From: Planctomycetota bacterium | GTDB lineage: Bacteria; Planctomycetota; Phycisphaerae; WQYP01 | Reading direction: 5' to 3' | Assembly (NCBI GenBank): GCA_021785155.1 | Contig: JAJYGE010000353.1 | Coordinates: 1 to 21,559, forward strand | DNA length: 21,559 bases | Part shown: one piece after another, positions 1 through 7,860 of the stretch | Layout of the letters: each line of letters opens with the position of its first letter | Numbering within the stretch: position 1 is the stretch's first letter | The notes under the pieces: generated by a model | The model's database searches: none | What the model was told of the DNA's origin: nothing | The model's input: the letters and a program-made list of their open reading frames with translations, nothing else | Made by a program: the position numbers and the translations under genes

Positions 1-3000
1 ATGCCGTAACGACGTGGAAGCCATCTGCTTTGTCCAAGCCAGCAGGCCGGTGCGCGTGTTCAGGGCCAGGATCCGATCTTTGGTGGCCAGAATCGTGAGA
101 TTTTTCCAGTAACCCACCAGCAAGGCTCGATGCACCCCGGCAATCAGATAGTGCCATCGCGGCTTGAGATCGCTTGCGCTGCGGGCGGAAATCCGATATC
201 CGGCTGATACTTTCTTTCCAATTAAGAATAAGTCATAGCGCCGAAAGCGTGGGGTGTGTTCCAGTGGCGGCAACAGGTCGCCGGAAAGTGCGCCGGATAT
301 CACAAGATGAGATCCGCTTTTTGCCTCAAGTTTTGCCCGGTGATTTAAACCTTCCCATGCGGGGGTCTGCTTGATATGCAAGGCATATTGTAAAAACGTC
401 CATTTCCGACTGCTGGTCCACTGGTATGTGGGGTATTCTCCGGCCCCGCGAAGTGCCAGCACCAGCGCCTGATTCCAATGGCGTAAATGCGCCAAGGCAC
501 TACAAAGTCGGGATAGTTCCCATGCATTATTCGTCTCTGTTCCGCTGCCCGAAGCGCGCCTCCAAAGCAACATGTCGTAGGCTTTAGACCATTGGTGCCG
601 GATCGCAAAATGTGTTGCCAGCAGACGGCCCGCATGTCGGGCGGCCATACTATTGGGATACCGTAAAACAATTTGTTCCAATGTCCCGGTCGTGTGATCC
701 TGCCCGAACCGGGCCAGGAGTTTCCGGGCTTTTAATTCCCATGGGGCATAACTGGCGACTCCAAAGTTGTGGATGGCATCGCTTTGAATCATGGTCTGCG
801 CAGCAGTCGCCGCCGCCTCGGTGACGCCCCGATAATCCACCGCCGCGGAGCGTAAATAAGCGTGCGCCAGAATCTCCTCCAGCAGGGTAATAGCCATACG
901 AGGTTGCGACTGCGCCAGATAATAAGCGGCCATGGCCATGCGCCACTTGACCTGTTGGTTGGGAAGGCCGGCGATAGCGCTGGCCTTTTGCAGATAAAAC
1001 AGTTCCCCCTGATTCAAACCGGATTTGTGTTTTGACTGATTTGCAAATTTCATGCACACGCGAAATATCCGGTCTGCTTGCGACTTGGATGGCGCAACTT
1101 CCGCCAACGCCAGTTTGACCGCGTTATTCAGCATTCGCTGTGCCAATGGATTGTGGCCGGCACGGAAAGCGACTTCGGCCAGCGTCAGGTATGGTGCCGG
1201 CCTTTTGGGATGAGCCTTGATCCGACCGGTAAGATAGGCCAGGGCATCTTTCCATCGGGCATATCCGGCGGTGAGATGGTCATTGACAACGACGACTTCA
1301 TGCGCGGTCACCAGCAGATTCCCGGATGGATGGATATTTCCGGCGGGCCATTTGGTCATATTATCAACCGCTCCGGTGCTGGTATTCACCAGCAGCAATC
1401 CGGTATTTAAAGGTATATAAATGTCCCGCCGGGTCATAAATGGCCGTCCGGAAATGTCTCCAAATGTCCGTATGGGAACACTGGTCCACATCTGTTTGCC
1501 GGTTCGGATATTCACAGCACTGATGGTGGTGCCCGCCAGCACCATATTGCCGTTCATCACGCCCAGTAAAATATCGGCATGATGCAGTGACGTCGTGGGC
1601 AGCGAGATAAGTTTCTCGCCGGTCCAACGATTGTAGATGTGTATCCTGGAAGTGATACCAAAGCTGTTGTCCATCGCAATCAGCCGTGTCCCGGTTACGA
1701 TGGGAGCGTTTATTTGCCAAGGCGGAATCCGGCGGTTAATTCCATATTGCATCGCGGTAAAAGGCGTGAACGCGGCTTTATTCAGATGCAGCCAGCGTAC
1801 CTGCCCCGAATCGGCGTTGAGCGCCATGTCCGCTCCCAGCCCGGTGGATATATACAGCGTGTTATCCGCCATGGCGGGGATGATGTTGATGGTATTAAAT
1901 GGCGATATGCCATACGCGGGCCCCGTGATGGTACATAAATAATGCGTCCACTGCACCTTGCCGGTTGCGGCATTTAATCGCACCATATTGAGTTCATTCA
2001 TCCCCGTGCCGCCCAACGTCGCCGCCGCCACGAGAAATACCGCATGGCGATTGGCCATGGGAATACAGGCCGGCCAGACATTGCGATGGGCGGCTCCGGT
2101 CACCAGTCGGGTCGCCGAGGTTCGCCATTTTAATTTGCCACTTAGGGCATTGATGCAAACCACTTCCATTCTGGCGGCGGGTATGCCGAATGGAGTCATC
2201 ATCTGCCCCGGTATGCCCGGACGTGTCAAAACCGTGTATATATTTCCATGCGACAACGTGCAGGAGTAGTGATCCAGTGCCCGAATCAATGTGGCCAGAT
2301 TAGCGGCGGCGCTGTTGGAAGGCGGTGTCCCGCGCGGATACTGCCAAAGCGTATAGCCTGAATTAATATCCACCGCTTTCACGCGATCCTGCATATTCAG
2401 ATAAAGTATGCCGTTGGCGCAGGTCGGAGATGAGAACAGTACTTCGCCGGAGGTCTTGCCTGTTGCCGGGTCCATGGTCAGGCCAAATGTGGGAAGGAGT
2501 TGCCGAAGTTCATTTTGAAATTGGGGAGACGTCGGCTTGGTCGAGGCCTGGTTCGCAAACGTGTGTAACGGCCTGACCCACATGGTTGCCGCCGGTAGTG
2601 TCCCCCGGACTGCCATCCGATTACGCCGGAAATTACCCTCAAAGGTCGGCCAAGTCCCCGGTTCAGGCGGCGCGCGGAAGGCGGCTGCTGTTCGAAGCAC
2701 CGTTTTGGCATTGGCCAGCAAATTGACTTTTTTTCCGGCAATGATCCCGGTGGCGGTGGGCGCGTCCTTCGCCAATTCTCTCAGCAGCTTATCGGCCAGA
2801 TCCTTTTCCCCGGCCAGCCATGCCGCCACCGCGGCGTCATGTAGAAGAAGAGGGCGTTGGGCGGTAAGTGCCGGATGCCGCAACAACTGTATCCATAAAT
2901 TGGCCGCCACGGAAAATCGTCCCCGTTCAAATTGCCGAGCCGCAACATACTGCAAAGCTGTGGCGGCGGCATCCGCGGCAAAATAGCGCTCGCACGCTGC

Positions 3001-3501
3001 CGTTAACTCAAAAAGTGAATGAGTTTGGCGGGCCTGTTGAATAACCTGCTGAGCTTTTAACCCGTAAATCTGGTCATACAGCCCCCGCTCAATGGCCGGT
3101 GTGCGTAATAAATGTGCCCAGACATATTGCCGCACGGATTCATACGTACCATCGGACTTTTGAATCACACTGTCGCCATATTTCTGGGTAATGCGCTGAT
3201 AGGTCCGCACCGCCTGCGTCAAATGACCGCTGGCCACGAGTCGTCGCGCTGTGCGCAGCGTATCGCGAGCGCCGAAGGAATCATTAATCTGAATGTGAGA
3301 AAAATGCCCCGGCTGACCGGCTGCACGCATGGGCACTGGAAGCATGTGTAACTTTAACGCGGGATTGGCCGCCCGGACCACCGCAGCGCGGGAAAAGTGG
3401 CCCCAAGCCAGCATAATAAAAAGGCACAGCGCCGCTGACGCGGCCAGGCGGCTGGCCTCGATAACATCGGATGATGTTGCGACTGCGTGCCTGTGTTTCA
3501 T
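1..3501 (-). CDS. PQQ-like beta-propeller / TPR protein, exported or membrane-anchored (3' end beyond window)
   Basis: I translated this frame by hand from the ATG at 3501. It stays open for 1167 codons to the left edge, so the C-terminus is missing. Residues about 18-34 are hydrophobic (LAASAALCLFIMLAWG), which fits a signal peptide or N-terminal anchor after a long charged start. Residues about 60-290 are helical and TPR-like. Residues about 300-730 carry PQQ/BamB-type blades with the recurring pattern of a hydrophobic strand, then D/N-x-x-[ST]-G-x-x-x-W: VDINSGYTLW near 367, INALSGKLKW, LNAATGKVQW and VNIRTGKQMW near 667. TPR-like helices return at about 745-1060, and another blade (LALNTRTGLLAW) sits at the cut end. 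GGAG lies 10 nt before the ATG. The gene is 50 bp downstream of mtnP on the same strand, so cotranscription is likely. The family is often an envelope scaffold or lacks enzyme activity; the specific function is unknown. Confidence 0.85.
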   Translation of the reverse strand, partial: MKHRHAVATSSDVIEASRLAASAALCLFIMLAWGHFSRAAVVRAANPALKLHMLPVPMRAAGQPGHFSHIQINDSFGARDTLRTARRLVASGHLTQAVRTYQRITQKYGDSVIQKSDGTYESVRQYVWAHLLRTPAIERGLYDQIYGLKAQQVIQQARQTHSLFELTAACERYFAADAAATALQYVAARQFERGRFSVAANLWIQLLRHPALTAQRPLLLHDAAVAAWLAGEKDLADKLLRELAKDAPTATGIIAGKKVNLLANAKTVLRTAAAFRAPPEPGTWPTFEGNFRRNRMAVRGTLPAATMWVRPLHTFANQASTKPTSPQFQNELRQLLPTFGLTMDPATGKTSGEVLFSSPTCANGILYLNMQDRVKAVDINSGYTLWQYPRGTPPSNSAAANLATLIRALDHYSCTLSHGNIYTVLTRPGIPGQMMTPFGIPAARMEVVCINALSGKLKWRTSATRLVTGAAHRNVWPACIPMANRHAVFLVAAATLGGTGMNELNMVRLNAATGKVQWTHYLCTITGPAYGISPFNTINIIPAMADNTLYISTGLGADMALNADSGQVRWLHLNKAAFTPFTAMQYGINRRIPPWQINAPIVTGTRLIAMDNSFGITSRIHIYNRWTGEKLISLPTTSLHHADILLGVMNGNMVLAGTTISAVNIRTGKQMWTSVPIRTFGDISGRPFMTRRDIYIPLNTGLLLVNTSTGAVDNMTKWPAGNIHPSGNLLVTAHEVVVVNDHLTAGYARWKDALAYLTGRIKAHPKRPAPYLTLAEVAFRAGHNPLAQRMLNNAVKLALAEVAPSKSQADRIFRVCMKFANQSKHKSGLNQGELFYLQKASAIAGLPNQQVKWRMAMAAYYLAQSQPRMAITLLEEILAHAYLRSAAVDYRGVTEAAATAAQTMIQSDAIHNFGVASYAPWELKARKLLARFGQDHTTGTLEQIVLRYPNSMAARHAGRLLATHFAIRHQWSKAYDMLLWRRASGSGTETNNAWELSRLCSALAHLRHWNQALVLALRGAGEYPTYQWTSSRKWTFLQYALHIKQTPAWEGLNHRAKLEAKSGSHLVISGALSGDLLPPLEHTPRFRRYDLFLIGKKVSAGYRISARSASDLKPRWHYLIAGVHRALLVGYWKNLTILATKDRILALNTRTGLLAWTKQMASTSLRH

Positions 3502-3551
3502 AACGGTGTGACTCCATGGATCCGAAGATCCTTCTTAGGTGCTCCCGGGGT

Positions 3552-4451
3552 TCAACTGCCGCCGGGAAAATATTTTCCCCATATTGCATCCAGCCGCTGC
3601 CGCTCCTCCGGGTGTATTTTCGCCTTATCCGTAAATATCGCCAAATCCAACGCCCGGTGTGACGGAAAGTCCTGATGGCGGGCTTCCCATATCCGTCCCA
3701 GCGCCGCGCGGATTAAATGCAGCGCATTTTCCGAAGCGATCTGCAGGTGGCTTATAATTTCCCGCATGAGTTCCAGCGCAGGCTGGCCCTGGGGATGCGG
3801 CTTCCATGCGTCATAATCCGTCACCAGCGCAATGGATGCGTAGCTTATTTCCGCCTCCCTCGCCAGCTTGGCTTCCGGTAGCAGTGTCATGCCGATTAAA
3901 TCGCCGCCCCAACTGCGGTGCAGCCGCGATTCCGCCCGGGTGGAAAATACGGGACCTTCCATGCACACATACGTTCCGCGCGGATGCACCACGGCATCGG
4001 TTGCCAGTTCCGTCCGACTTTCATATACAATGTTCCGAAGTTTCTCACACACCGGCTCGGCAAAATCAACATGCACGGCGGCGTGGTCAAAAAATGTCGG
4101 TATCCGATGCACGGTTCGGTCAATGGCCTGATCCACCAGCACCAATTGTCGCGGATGCATATTTTCATTCAGACTGCCCACCGCTCCGGATGCCACAATC
4201 CATCGGCATCCCAGCATTTTTAAGGCATATATATTGGCCCGGTACGGAATCTGCGTGGGATTAAATACGTGCCCTGAACCATGCCGCGCCAGAATCGCCA
4301 CAGGTATACCTTTCCATTCGGCCAGTATTGGCGGTGCCGCCGGCGGACCAAATGGCGTCTGAATATCAACCGCCTGTCCATCGCCCGGCAACAACAGATG
4401 CTGACCGAGTCCCGATCCTCCGATAATCCCTATGCGTTGAACGTGTTCCAT
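3552..4451 (-). CDS. mtnP: S-methyl-5'-thioadenosine phosphorylase (MTAP/PNP family)
   Basis: Predicted to cleave 5'-methylthioadenosine with phosphate to adenine and methylthioribose-1-phosphate, the first step of methionine salvage, in the cytoplasm. Visible motifs in order are the phosphate loop GGSGLG near the N-terminus, ARHGSGH, PYRANIYALK, the SGAVGSL core, VDQAIDRT, CMEGPVFSTRAES, GMTLLPEAKLAREAE and VTDYDAW. The paired Asp in TDYD and the Thr in GMT favour an aminopurine substrate (MTA) over the Asn found in inosine/guanosine phosphorylases. Length of 299 residues is normal for the family. I chose ATG 4451 because AAGGGG lies 9 nt upstream; an in-frame TTG at 4460 would add three residues but abuts the same AAGGGG. 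It is the first gene of a likely two-gene unit with the PQQ/TPR gene. A broader purine phosphorylase role cannot be excluded. Confidence 0.92.
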   Translation of the reverse strand: MEHVQRIGIIGGSGLGQHLLLPGDGQAVDIQTPFGPPAAPPILAEWKGIPVAILARHGSGHVFNPTQIPYRANIYALKMLGCRWIVASGAVGSLNENMHPRQLVLVDQAIDRTVHRIPTFFDHAAVHVDFAEPVCEKLRNIVYESRTELATDAVVHPRGTYVCMEGPVFSTRAESRLHRSWGGDLIGMTLLPEAKLAREAEISYASIALVTDYDAWKPHPQGQPALELMREIISHLQIASENALHLIRAALGRIWEARHQDFPSHRALDLAIFTDKAKIHPEERQRLDAIWGKYFPGGS

Positions 4452-4679
4452 ATCAACCAACCCCTTTTACCAGGTCCGACGCCGGATGCAACGACTCCCG
4501 ACACCGTAATATAACGCATCCAAAGAATCATACCATGACGCATGGCGGCAATGGCGCTGACGTGGCAATAAATCTGGGCGGGCCTCCGCGATGCGAGTTC
4601 CCAAGGCCAAGCATTCTCTTAGCGCTGGAATTTATGCCGTCGATTTCGCCGCCTGCCCGGAAATATTGCCACTCACCCA

Positions 4680-4907
4680 ATGGCGCTGATGGATGGATAT
4701 GACACCAGTATGTCACGGCGGGTTGAAAAAGCGGCGCACAGCCATCAGCACGCCAGTGGTGTCATTCGGAGCCAATTCGGTAAACATTTCGCTCCGCGCG
4801 TGGTGAAGGCATTTGTTGATCGGGAGGCGGAAATACTGCAAATCGAAAAGCACTTCCGCGAAGCCGAAGATGCCAGCCACACAATGATCCACGCCCACCG
4901 GTGGTAA
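4680..4907 (+). pseudogene. remnant of an HD-GYP domain (C-terminal end only)
   Basis: The 75-residue frame MALMDGYDTSMSRR...SHQHASGVIRSQFGKHFAPRVVKAFVDREAEI matches the final part of HD-GYP phosphodiesterases. In the family this reads roughly 'MALADVYDALTSRR...SHEEAVEIIR..SGTHFDPxVVxAFL..E'. The upstream HD and GYP metal/catalytic motifs are not in this frame. In another frame at about 4621-4675 the peptide SAGIYAVDFAACPEILPLT could be a frameshifted counterpart of the GYP...IPL segment, which would suggest a decayed gene with small indels. No promoter or ribosome site precedes it. It sits in an otherwise gene-free gap between mtnP and the kinase-like gene. An intact HD-GYP enzyme would degrade cyclic-di-GMP; this fragment could not. 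Similarity was judged by eye. Confidence 0.6.
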
Positions 4908-4938
4908 TCGTCAGGATGGCAATGGTGGCCGGGTGCAG

Positions 4939-4944
4939 TATACT
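4939..4944 (+). promoter_or_regulatory. possible -10 element for the kinase-like gene
   Basis: TATACT lies 8 nt before the ATG at 4953. Transcription would then begin at or within a couple of bases of that ATG, giving either a leaderless message from 4953 or a leader of about 20 nt to the ATG at 4971, which has AGGA 7 nt upstream. The -35 match is weak, so this is a tentative call. Confidence 0.3.
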
Positions 4945-4952
4945 TCTGCGCC

Positions 4953-5768
4953 ATGAAGCAGGATGATGCGATGATAATGGCAGAAACGGTAGCGAGGCGG
5001 CGAGAGCCGGCGTCATTTTTTGCGCTGGGATATGATGCATTGCCGCAGCGCGTGGTGGTGATGGGACACACTTTTGAATTTGTTAAGCTGTTTAAGCACG
5101 ATTTTTTTGCAGCTACGGGTTTGTATCAACGCGTGCCACCAGATGGTGGGGCGGCGGTTAAGAATGGCCAGCACCTGGTTCCTGCACAAGCGGTAGTAAA
5201 ATTGCAGCGGACATATCCGTTCTTCGGATTGCCGATGCAATGGCTGGGGGAGATCATTGCAAGGCATGAAATTGCAGTGTTTCAAGCATTGGACGGGCTG
5301 GAAGGCGTGCCGACATTTATGGGAAAAATCGGCCCGACGGGATATGTTCATGAATTCATACCGGGCGATGATCTGCACCCCGATTTTGCTCCGGGTGCAG
5401 AGTTTTTTGATCGCCTTCAGACGTTATTGACGGCTATTCACGCGCGGCATATTGCGTATGTGGATACCAACAAGCGGGAGAATATTCTTTATGGTGCCGA
5501 TGGCAGGCCCTATCTCATTGATTTTCAGATTTCATTTTATTGTCGCCATGGGAAACGCGATAATCTCCTGGCACGCTGGATTTTAAGCCGATTACAAAAA
5601 GAAGATTGGTATCACTTCTATAAGCATAAAACACGATTAGCTCCGCAGATATGCGCACCGGCCGATTTTCAACGGGCCAACAATCGCAGTTGGTACATCA
5701 AAGTTCATCGCGCGGTGGCACAGCCGATTATTCAATCCCGGCGGAAATTTCTTGCCCGGTACAAATGA
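4953..5768 (+). CDS. small protein-kinase-like (RIO/LPS-kinase-type) protein
   Basis: A 271-residue member of the protein-kinase-like fold, probably phosphorylating a small molecule, lipid sugar or protein. The N-lobe has VVKLQRTYPF near 82-91, with a candidate ATP-binding Lys, followed by a conserved Glu region (ARHEIAVFQAL) and the hinge-like VHEFIPGDDL. The catalytic loop is YVDTNKRENIL (Asp, Lys and Asn of D-x-x-K-x-x-N), and LIDFQ replaces the DFG motif. The tail after about residue 195 is basic (RWILSRLQKEDW, QSRRKFLARYK). There is no signal peptide or membrane segment, so it is cytoplasmic or membrane-peripheral. An internal ATG at 4971 has AGGA 7 nt upstream and may be the true start. 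It converges on the DUF4159 gene with zero spacing. The substrate is unknown. Confidence 0.75.
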   Translation: MKQDDAMIMAETVARRREPASFFALGYDALPQRVVVMGHTFEFVKLFKHDFFAATGLYQRVPPDGGAAVKNGQHLVPAQAVVKLQRTYPFFGLPMQWLGEIIARHEIAVFQALDGLEGVPTFMGKIGPTGYVHEFIPGDDLHPDFAPGAEFFDRLQTLLTAIHARHIAYVDTNKRENILYGADGRPYLIDFQISFYCRHGKRDNLLARWILSRLQKEDWYHFYKHKTRLAPQICAPADFQRANNRSWYIKVHRAVAQPIIQSRRKFLARYK

Positions 5769-5771
5769 TCA
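5766..5771. other. shared stop palindrome TGATCA between convergent genes
   Basis: The kinase-like gene ends with TGA at 5766-5768 and the DUF4159 gene ends with TGA on the minus strand at 5771-5769. Together they form TGATCA. No terminator hairpin can fit outside the coding regions, so each transcript must run into the other gene. Confidence 0.95.
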
Positions 5772-7280
5772 GTGGGTCATGGCGTACACCAGAATATTGG
5801 TGCCCAGCTTGAGTGAATCTTCCGTAGAATAGGCTTTGGCGTAAGGATTCGGAAGATCTTCCCATCCGTTGGAAAGCGATATTCGGCTGTAGATGACAAC
5901 CGGGGTGCCGTCAATACTGATGCCTTCCAGCACGGGGCGATGTAAATCCGGTGCGGCGCTTTGGACTACGGCCGAGTAATCCACATGTTCCATGTTAAAT
6001 ACGTCGTGATAAATGGGCGAATCCATCGGAAGCATGTGCAGCTTATGGTGCGGCAACACCAGTTGAATTTCTTTACGGAAGGCATCATCAAAGGCGCTGG
6101 CACCCATGGCATCATCCGCAATCAGCACGCCGCCGGCATGGAGATAGTTGTGAAGATTCTTAACTTCCGCGGCGGTCCAGGCAAAATTGCGAAGTCCGGT
6201 CATATAAAGAATCGGGTACGCGCCGATTTTCAGTGAATCCAAGGTTACTTTTTCCCGTTTGAATTGCACGCTTAGTGTGGTTTTCTGATCGATAAATTTC
6301 AGCAGGTTCGGCAGGCCGTGCGGCGTGGGATTCCAGTCGCCGTTGGTTACCACTTGTGCCACCACAAGCTGATCGCGGGTGGCGATACGCTGTTGCTGAT
6401 ATATTTTTTGAATTTCAAACGCTCGTGCATATTGAAAATTGGCTAGGACGTACGTCATGATATTTGCGCCCAGCCGCAGTGCGCCCTGCTGAGAATAAAG
6501 TGTTCCGCCCTTGATCGGATGCGCGGCCGCATTCCAGCCCCAACTCATGTCAATAGGTGAGAAGATAATCGCGGCTCTGCAACCCATGTACATAACATCC
6601 AGATAGGCGGGAATTTTTTTCCAAGGTCCGAATCCTTTGCGAAAACGCATGGCGCTGATGCGGTTGAGATCATGATACAAAGCATCGTCCAGAGCAAGAG
6701 GGCCGAAGGGACGATTGGGGAACAAATCATGTTCAAATTGAATAACGCTCTGATTGAATTCCGGTCTGCCGCAACTGGAGTTAATCAGAAGTGTTCCGCC
6801 GGCGGTGATGTAGCCACGGAGGTGGGCAAGCACGGCAGGGCTGAATCGCGGGAGCGGAGTCCACCCGGTGATATAAAGCACCGGCAGTTGCGTGGGACTG
6901 TAACTGAACTTCATGGGGTCCACCTGCACATAACGATAATGCAGGCCCAATTGTGAATTGGTCCAGTTCATCAGGGTTTCCAAATCGATGGTTTCGGTGG
7001 GATAATTCATGACACGGTGATCTTGTATTTCATTGAGATTCAACATGCCTATAAGCGCCGGTGGAGCCGGCTTGCGATGATGCTCGGAGCGCCGAACCGG
7101 AGTGGCGGGCAGCGGCAACGGAGCAGTGGCTTCACCACCGGACATGCGCACGCGATGAGCGCGGGGAGGAATATGCGCTTTGGGGTTAAAGAAATCGGCG
7201 CGGGCGGTCCAAGCGGGCAGTAAAATGCCTGTTCCCGCAACAGCCATGACCACACCGCGAATCCATTTTCCAACCGACAT
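5769..7280 (-). CDS. exported protein with two tandem DUF4159 domains
   Basis: A 503-residue protein with an N-terminal signal peptide: basic MSVGKWIRG, a hydrophobic core VVMAVAGTGILLPA, and a probable cleavage after ARA near residue 28. A proline-rich linker leads to two copies of the same module, about 75-290 and 315-503. Each copy has a strand-rich start, then YPILYMTG / LPVLYITG, then a helix and a L.AGG.L..D/NSS turn, then 'LP.HPIYH/ALYHD' style loops, and a final LGTNIL.Y / LGANIMTYV. This is the DUF4159 pattern, which in my recollection is common in planctomycetes and sometimes linked to aerotolerance-type gene sets; its function is not established. AGGTG lies about 6 nt before the ATG, and a good promoter lies upstream at 7329-7357. 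It is expected in the periplasm or envelope. Confidence 0.85.
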   Translation of the reverse strand: MSVGKWIRGVVMAVAGTGILLPAWTARADFFNPKAHIPPRAHRVRMSGGEATAPLPLPATPVRRSEHHRKPAPPALIGMLNLNEIQDHRVMNYPTETIDLETLMNWTNSQLGLHYRYVQVDPMKFSYSPTQLPVLYITGWTPLPRFSPAVLAHLRGYITAGGTLLINSSCGRPEFNQSVIQFEHDLFPNRPFGPLALDDALYHDLNRISAMRFRKGFGPWKKIPAYLDVMYMGCRAAIIFSPIDMSWGWNAAAHPIKGGTLYSQQGALRLGANIMTYVLANFQYARAFEIQKIYQQQRIATRDQLVVAQVVTNGDWNPTPHGLPNLLKFIDQKTTLSVQFKREKVTLDSLKIGAYPILYMTGLRNFAWTAAEVKNLHNYLHAGGVLIADDAMGASAFDDAFRKEIQLVLPHHKLHMLPMDSPIYHDVFNMEHVDYSAVVQSAAPDLHRPVLEGISIDGTPVVIYSRISLSNGWEDLPNPYAKAYSTEDSLKLGTNILVYAMTH

Positions 7281-7328
7281 ATATCACCTCAATACTTCGT
7301 AAACCACGACAACCTAGTATCGCCATTC

Positions 7329-7357
7329 ATTATAGTATATAAACAATAAAACGTCAG
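7329..7357 (-). promoter_or_regulatory. promoter of the DUF4159 gene
   Basis: On the minus strand the -35 CTGACG (7357-7352) is separated by 17 bp from a perfect -10 TATAAT (7334-7329). It sits in AT-rich DNA about 50 bp before the ATG at 7280, divergent to the nusA promoter. Confidence 0.65.
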
Positions 7358-7460
7358 ACATAAGCAAAAATAATGATAAAGATGTATTTCATAAATACGA
7401 ATTTTTATCCAAGTCGATGTATTGTCATGCGCAAAAAACAAAAATGGTTCGATGTCCCAA

Positions 7461-7488
7461 TTGTGTAATTTTCACAGTGGGTTATAAT
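7461..7488 (+). promoter_or_regulatory. promoter of the nusA-infB operon
   Basis: -35 TTGTGT (7461-7466), a 16-bp spacer, and a perfect -10 TATAAT (7483-7488). The predicted start, around 7495, coincides with the first arm of a hairpin, leaving a 5' leader of about 365 nt before the nusA ATG. Confidence 0.55.
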
Positions 7489-7494
7489 ACGAAA

Positions 7495-7860
7495 TTCCAG
7501 ATTCGGGACGATTGGCGTTTCCGTACTGGAAGCCGGTTTGGTTATTCAGGTGCGTAGCGTTATGCATGCTATTGAGCTGAATTATGTTGCAGCGTGAGGA
7601 TTACAACCTCGCGCTGTTGCGGTTTACCCGGCTGCAGTTCACCATCAGGTGTGTCTGCAAGGTTGACATTTCAAACGTGTCTCGAACCTTGATTTAGATC
7701 ACACCGCATGGTGTGACGGCGCTGTTTGCGGCTGTGGTATGGCCGGAGAAGGCATAGCACCGGCGATTTTTTTCGCCCGCCGGGGCTATTGCACGCCTCG
7801 GGCGGATGTCGCCACAGTGCGGCAGTATGAATATTGGCTGAAACGAGGTCAAGCTTTATT
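7495..7860 (+). promoter_or_regulatory. long structured 5' leader of nusA; possible regulatory RNA
   Basis: No gene is visible here. A chain of hairpins is found by eye. One: TTCCAG 7495-7500 with CTGGAA 7526-7531, and CGG/CCG inside. Two: an 11-bp stem 7589-7599/7607-7617 with loop ATTACAA. Three: TGCAG 7633-7637 with CTGCA 7655-7659, enclosing CACC/GGTG with loop ATCA. Four: AAGGTT 7659-7664 with AACCTT 7685-7690, continued by GACA/TGTC. Five: TCACACC 7699-7705 with GGTGTGA 7710-7716. Six: ATAGC and CCGGCG pairing with CGCCGG and GCTAT across about 7752-7792. None is followed by a T-run, so none is a standard terminator. I checked by eye for the hallmark sequences of tRNA, SRP RNA, RNase P RNA and tmRNA and found none. 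The role is unknown; autoregulation of NusA or translation-factor control is an inference from position. Confidence 0.5.

Larger units (their letters stand above)
4452..4952. other. intergenic gap containing the HD-GYP remnant
   Basis: About 500 bp between the divergent mtnP and kinase-like genes. Apart from the HD-GYP remnant I see no intact gene, tRNA or repeat. A TATACT hexamer at 4939-4944 could be the -10 of the kinase gene. No convincing -35 accompanies it (TGGCAA at 4917-4922 is a poor match). Confidence 0.5.

Noticed and set aside
7589..7660. Possible tRNA or SRP RNA in the nusA leader
   Set aside because: No tRNA acceptor/T-arm pattern was found, and the conserved GGAAGGAAGCAG-type core of SRP RNA is missing.
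7752..7792. Strong hairpin with a run of seven T's as a terminator
   Set aside because: The T-run is in the loop rather than after the stem, so it does not fit an intrinsic terminator in either direction.
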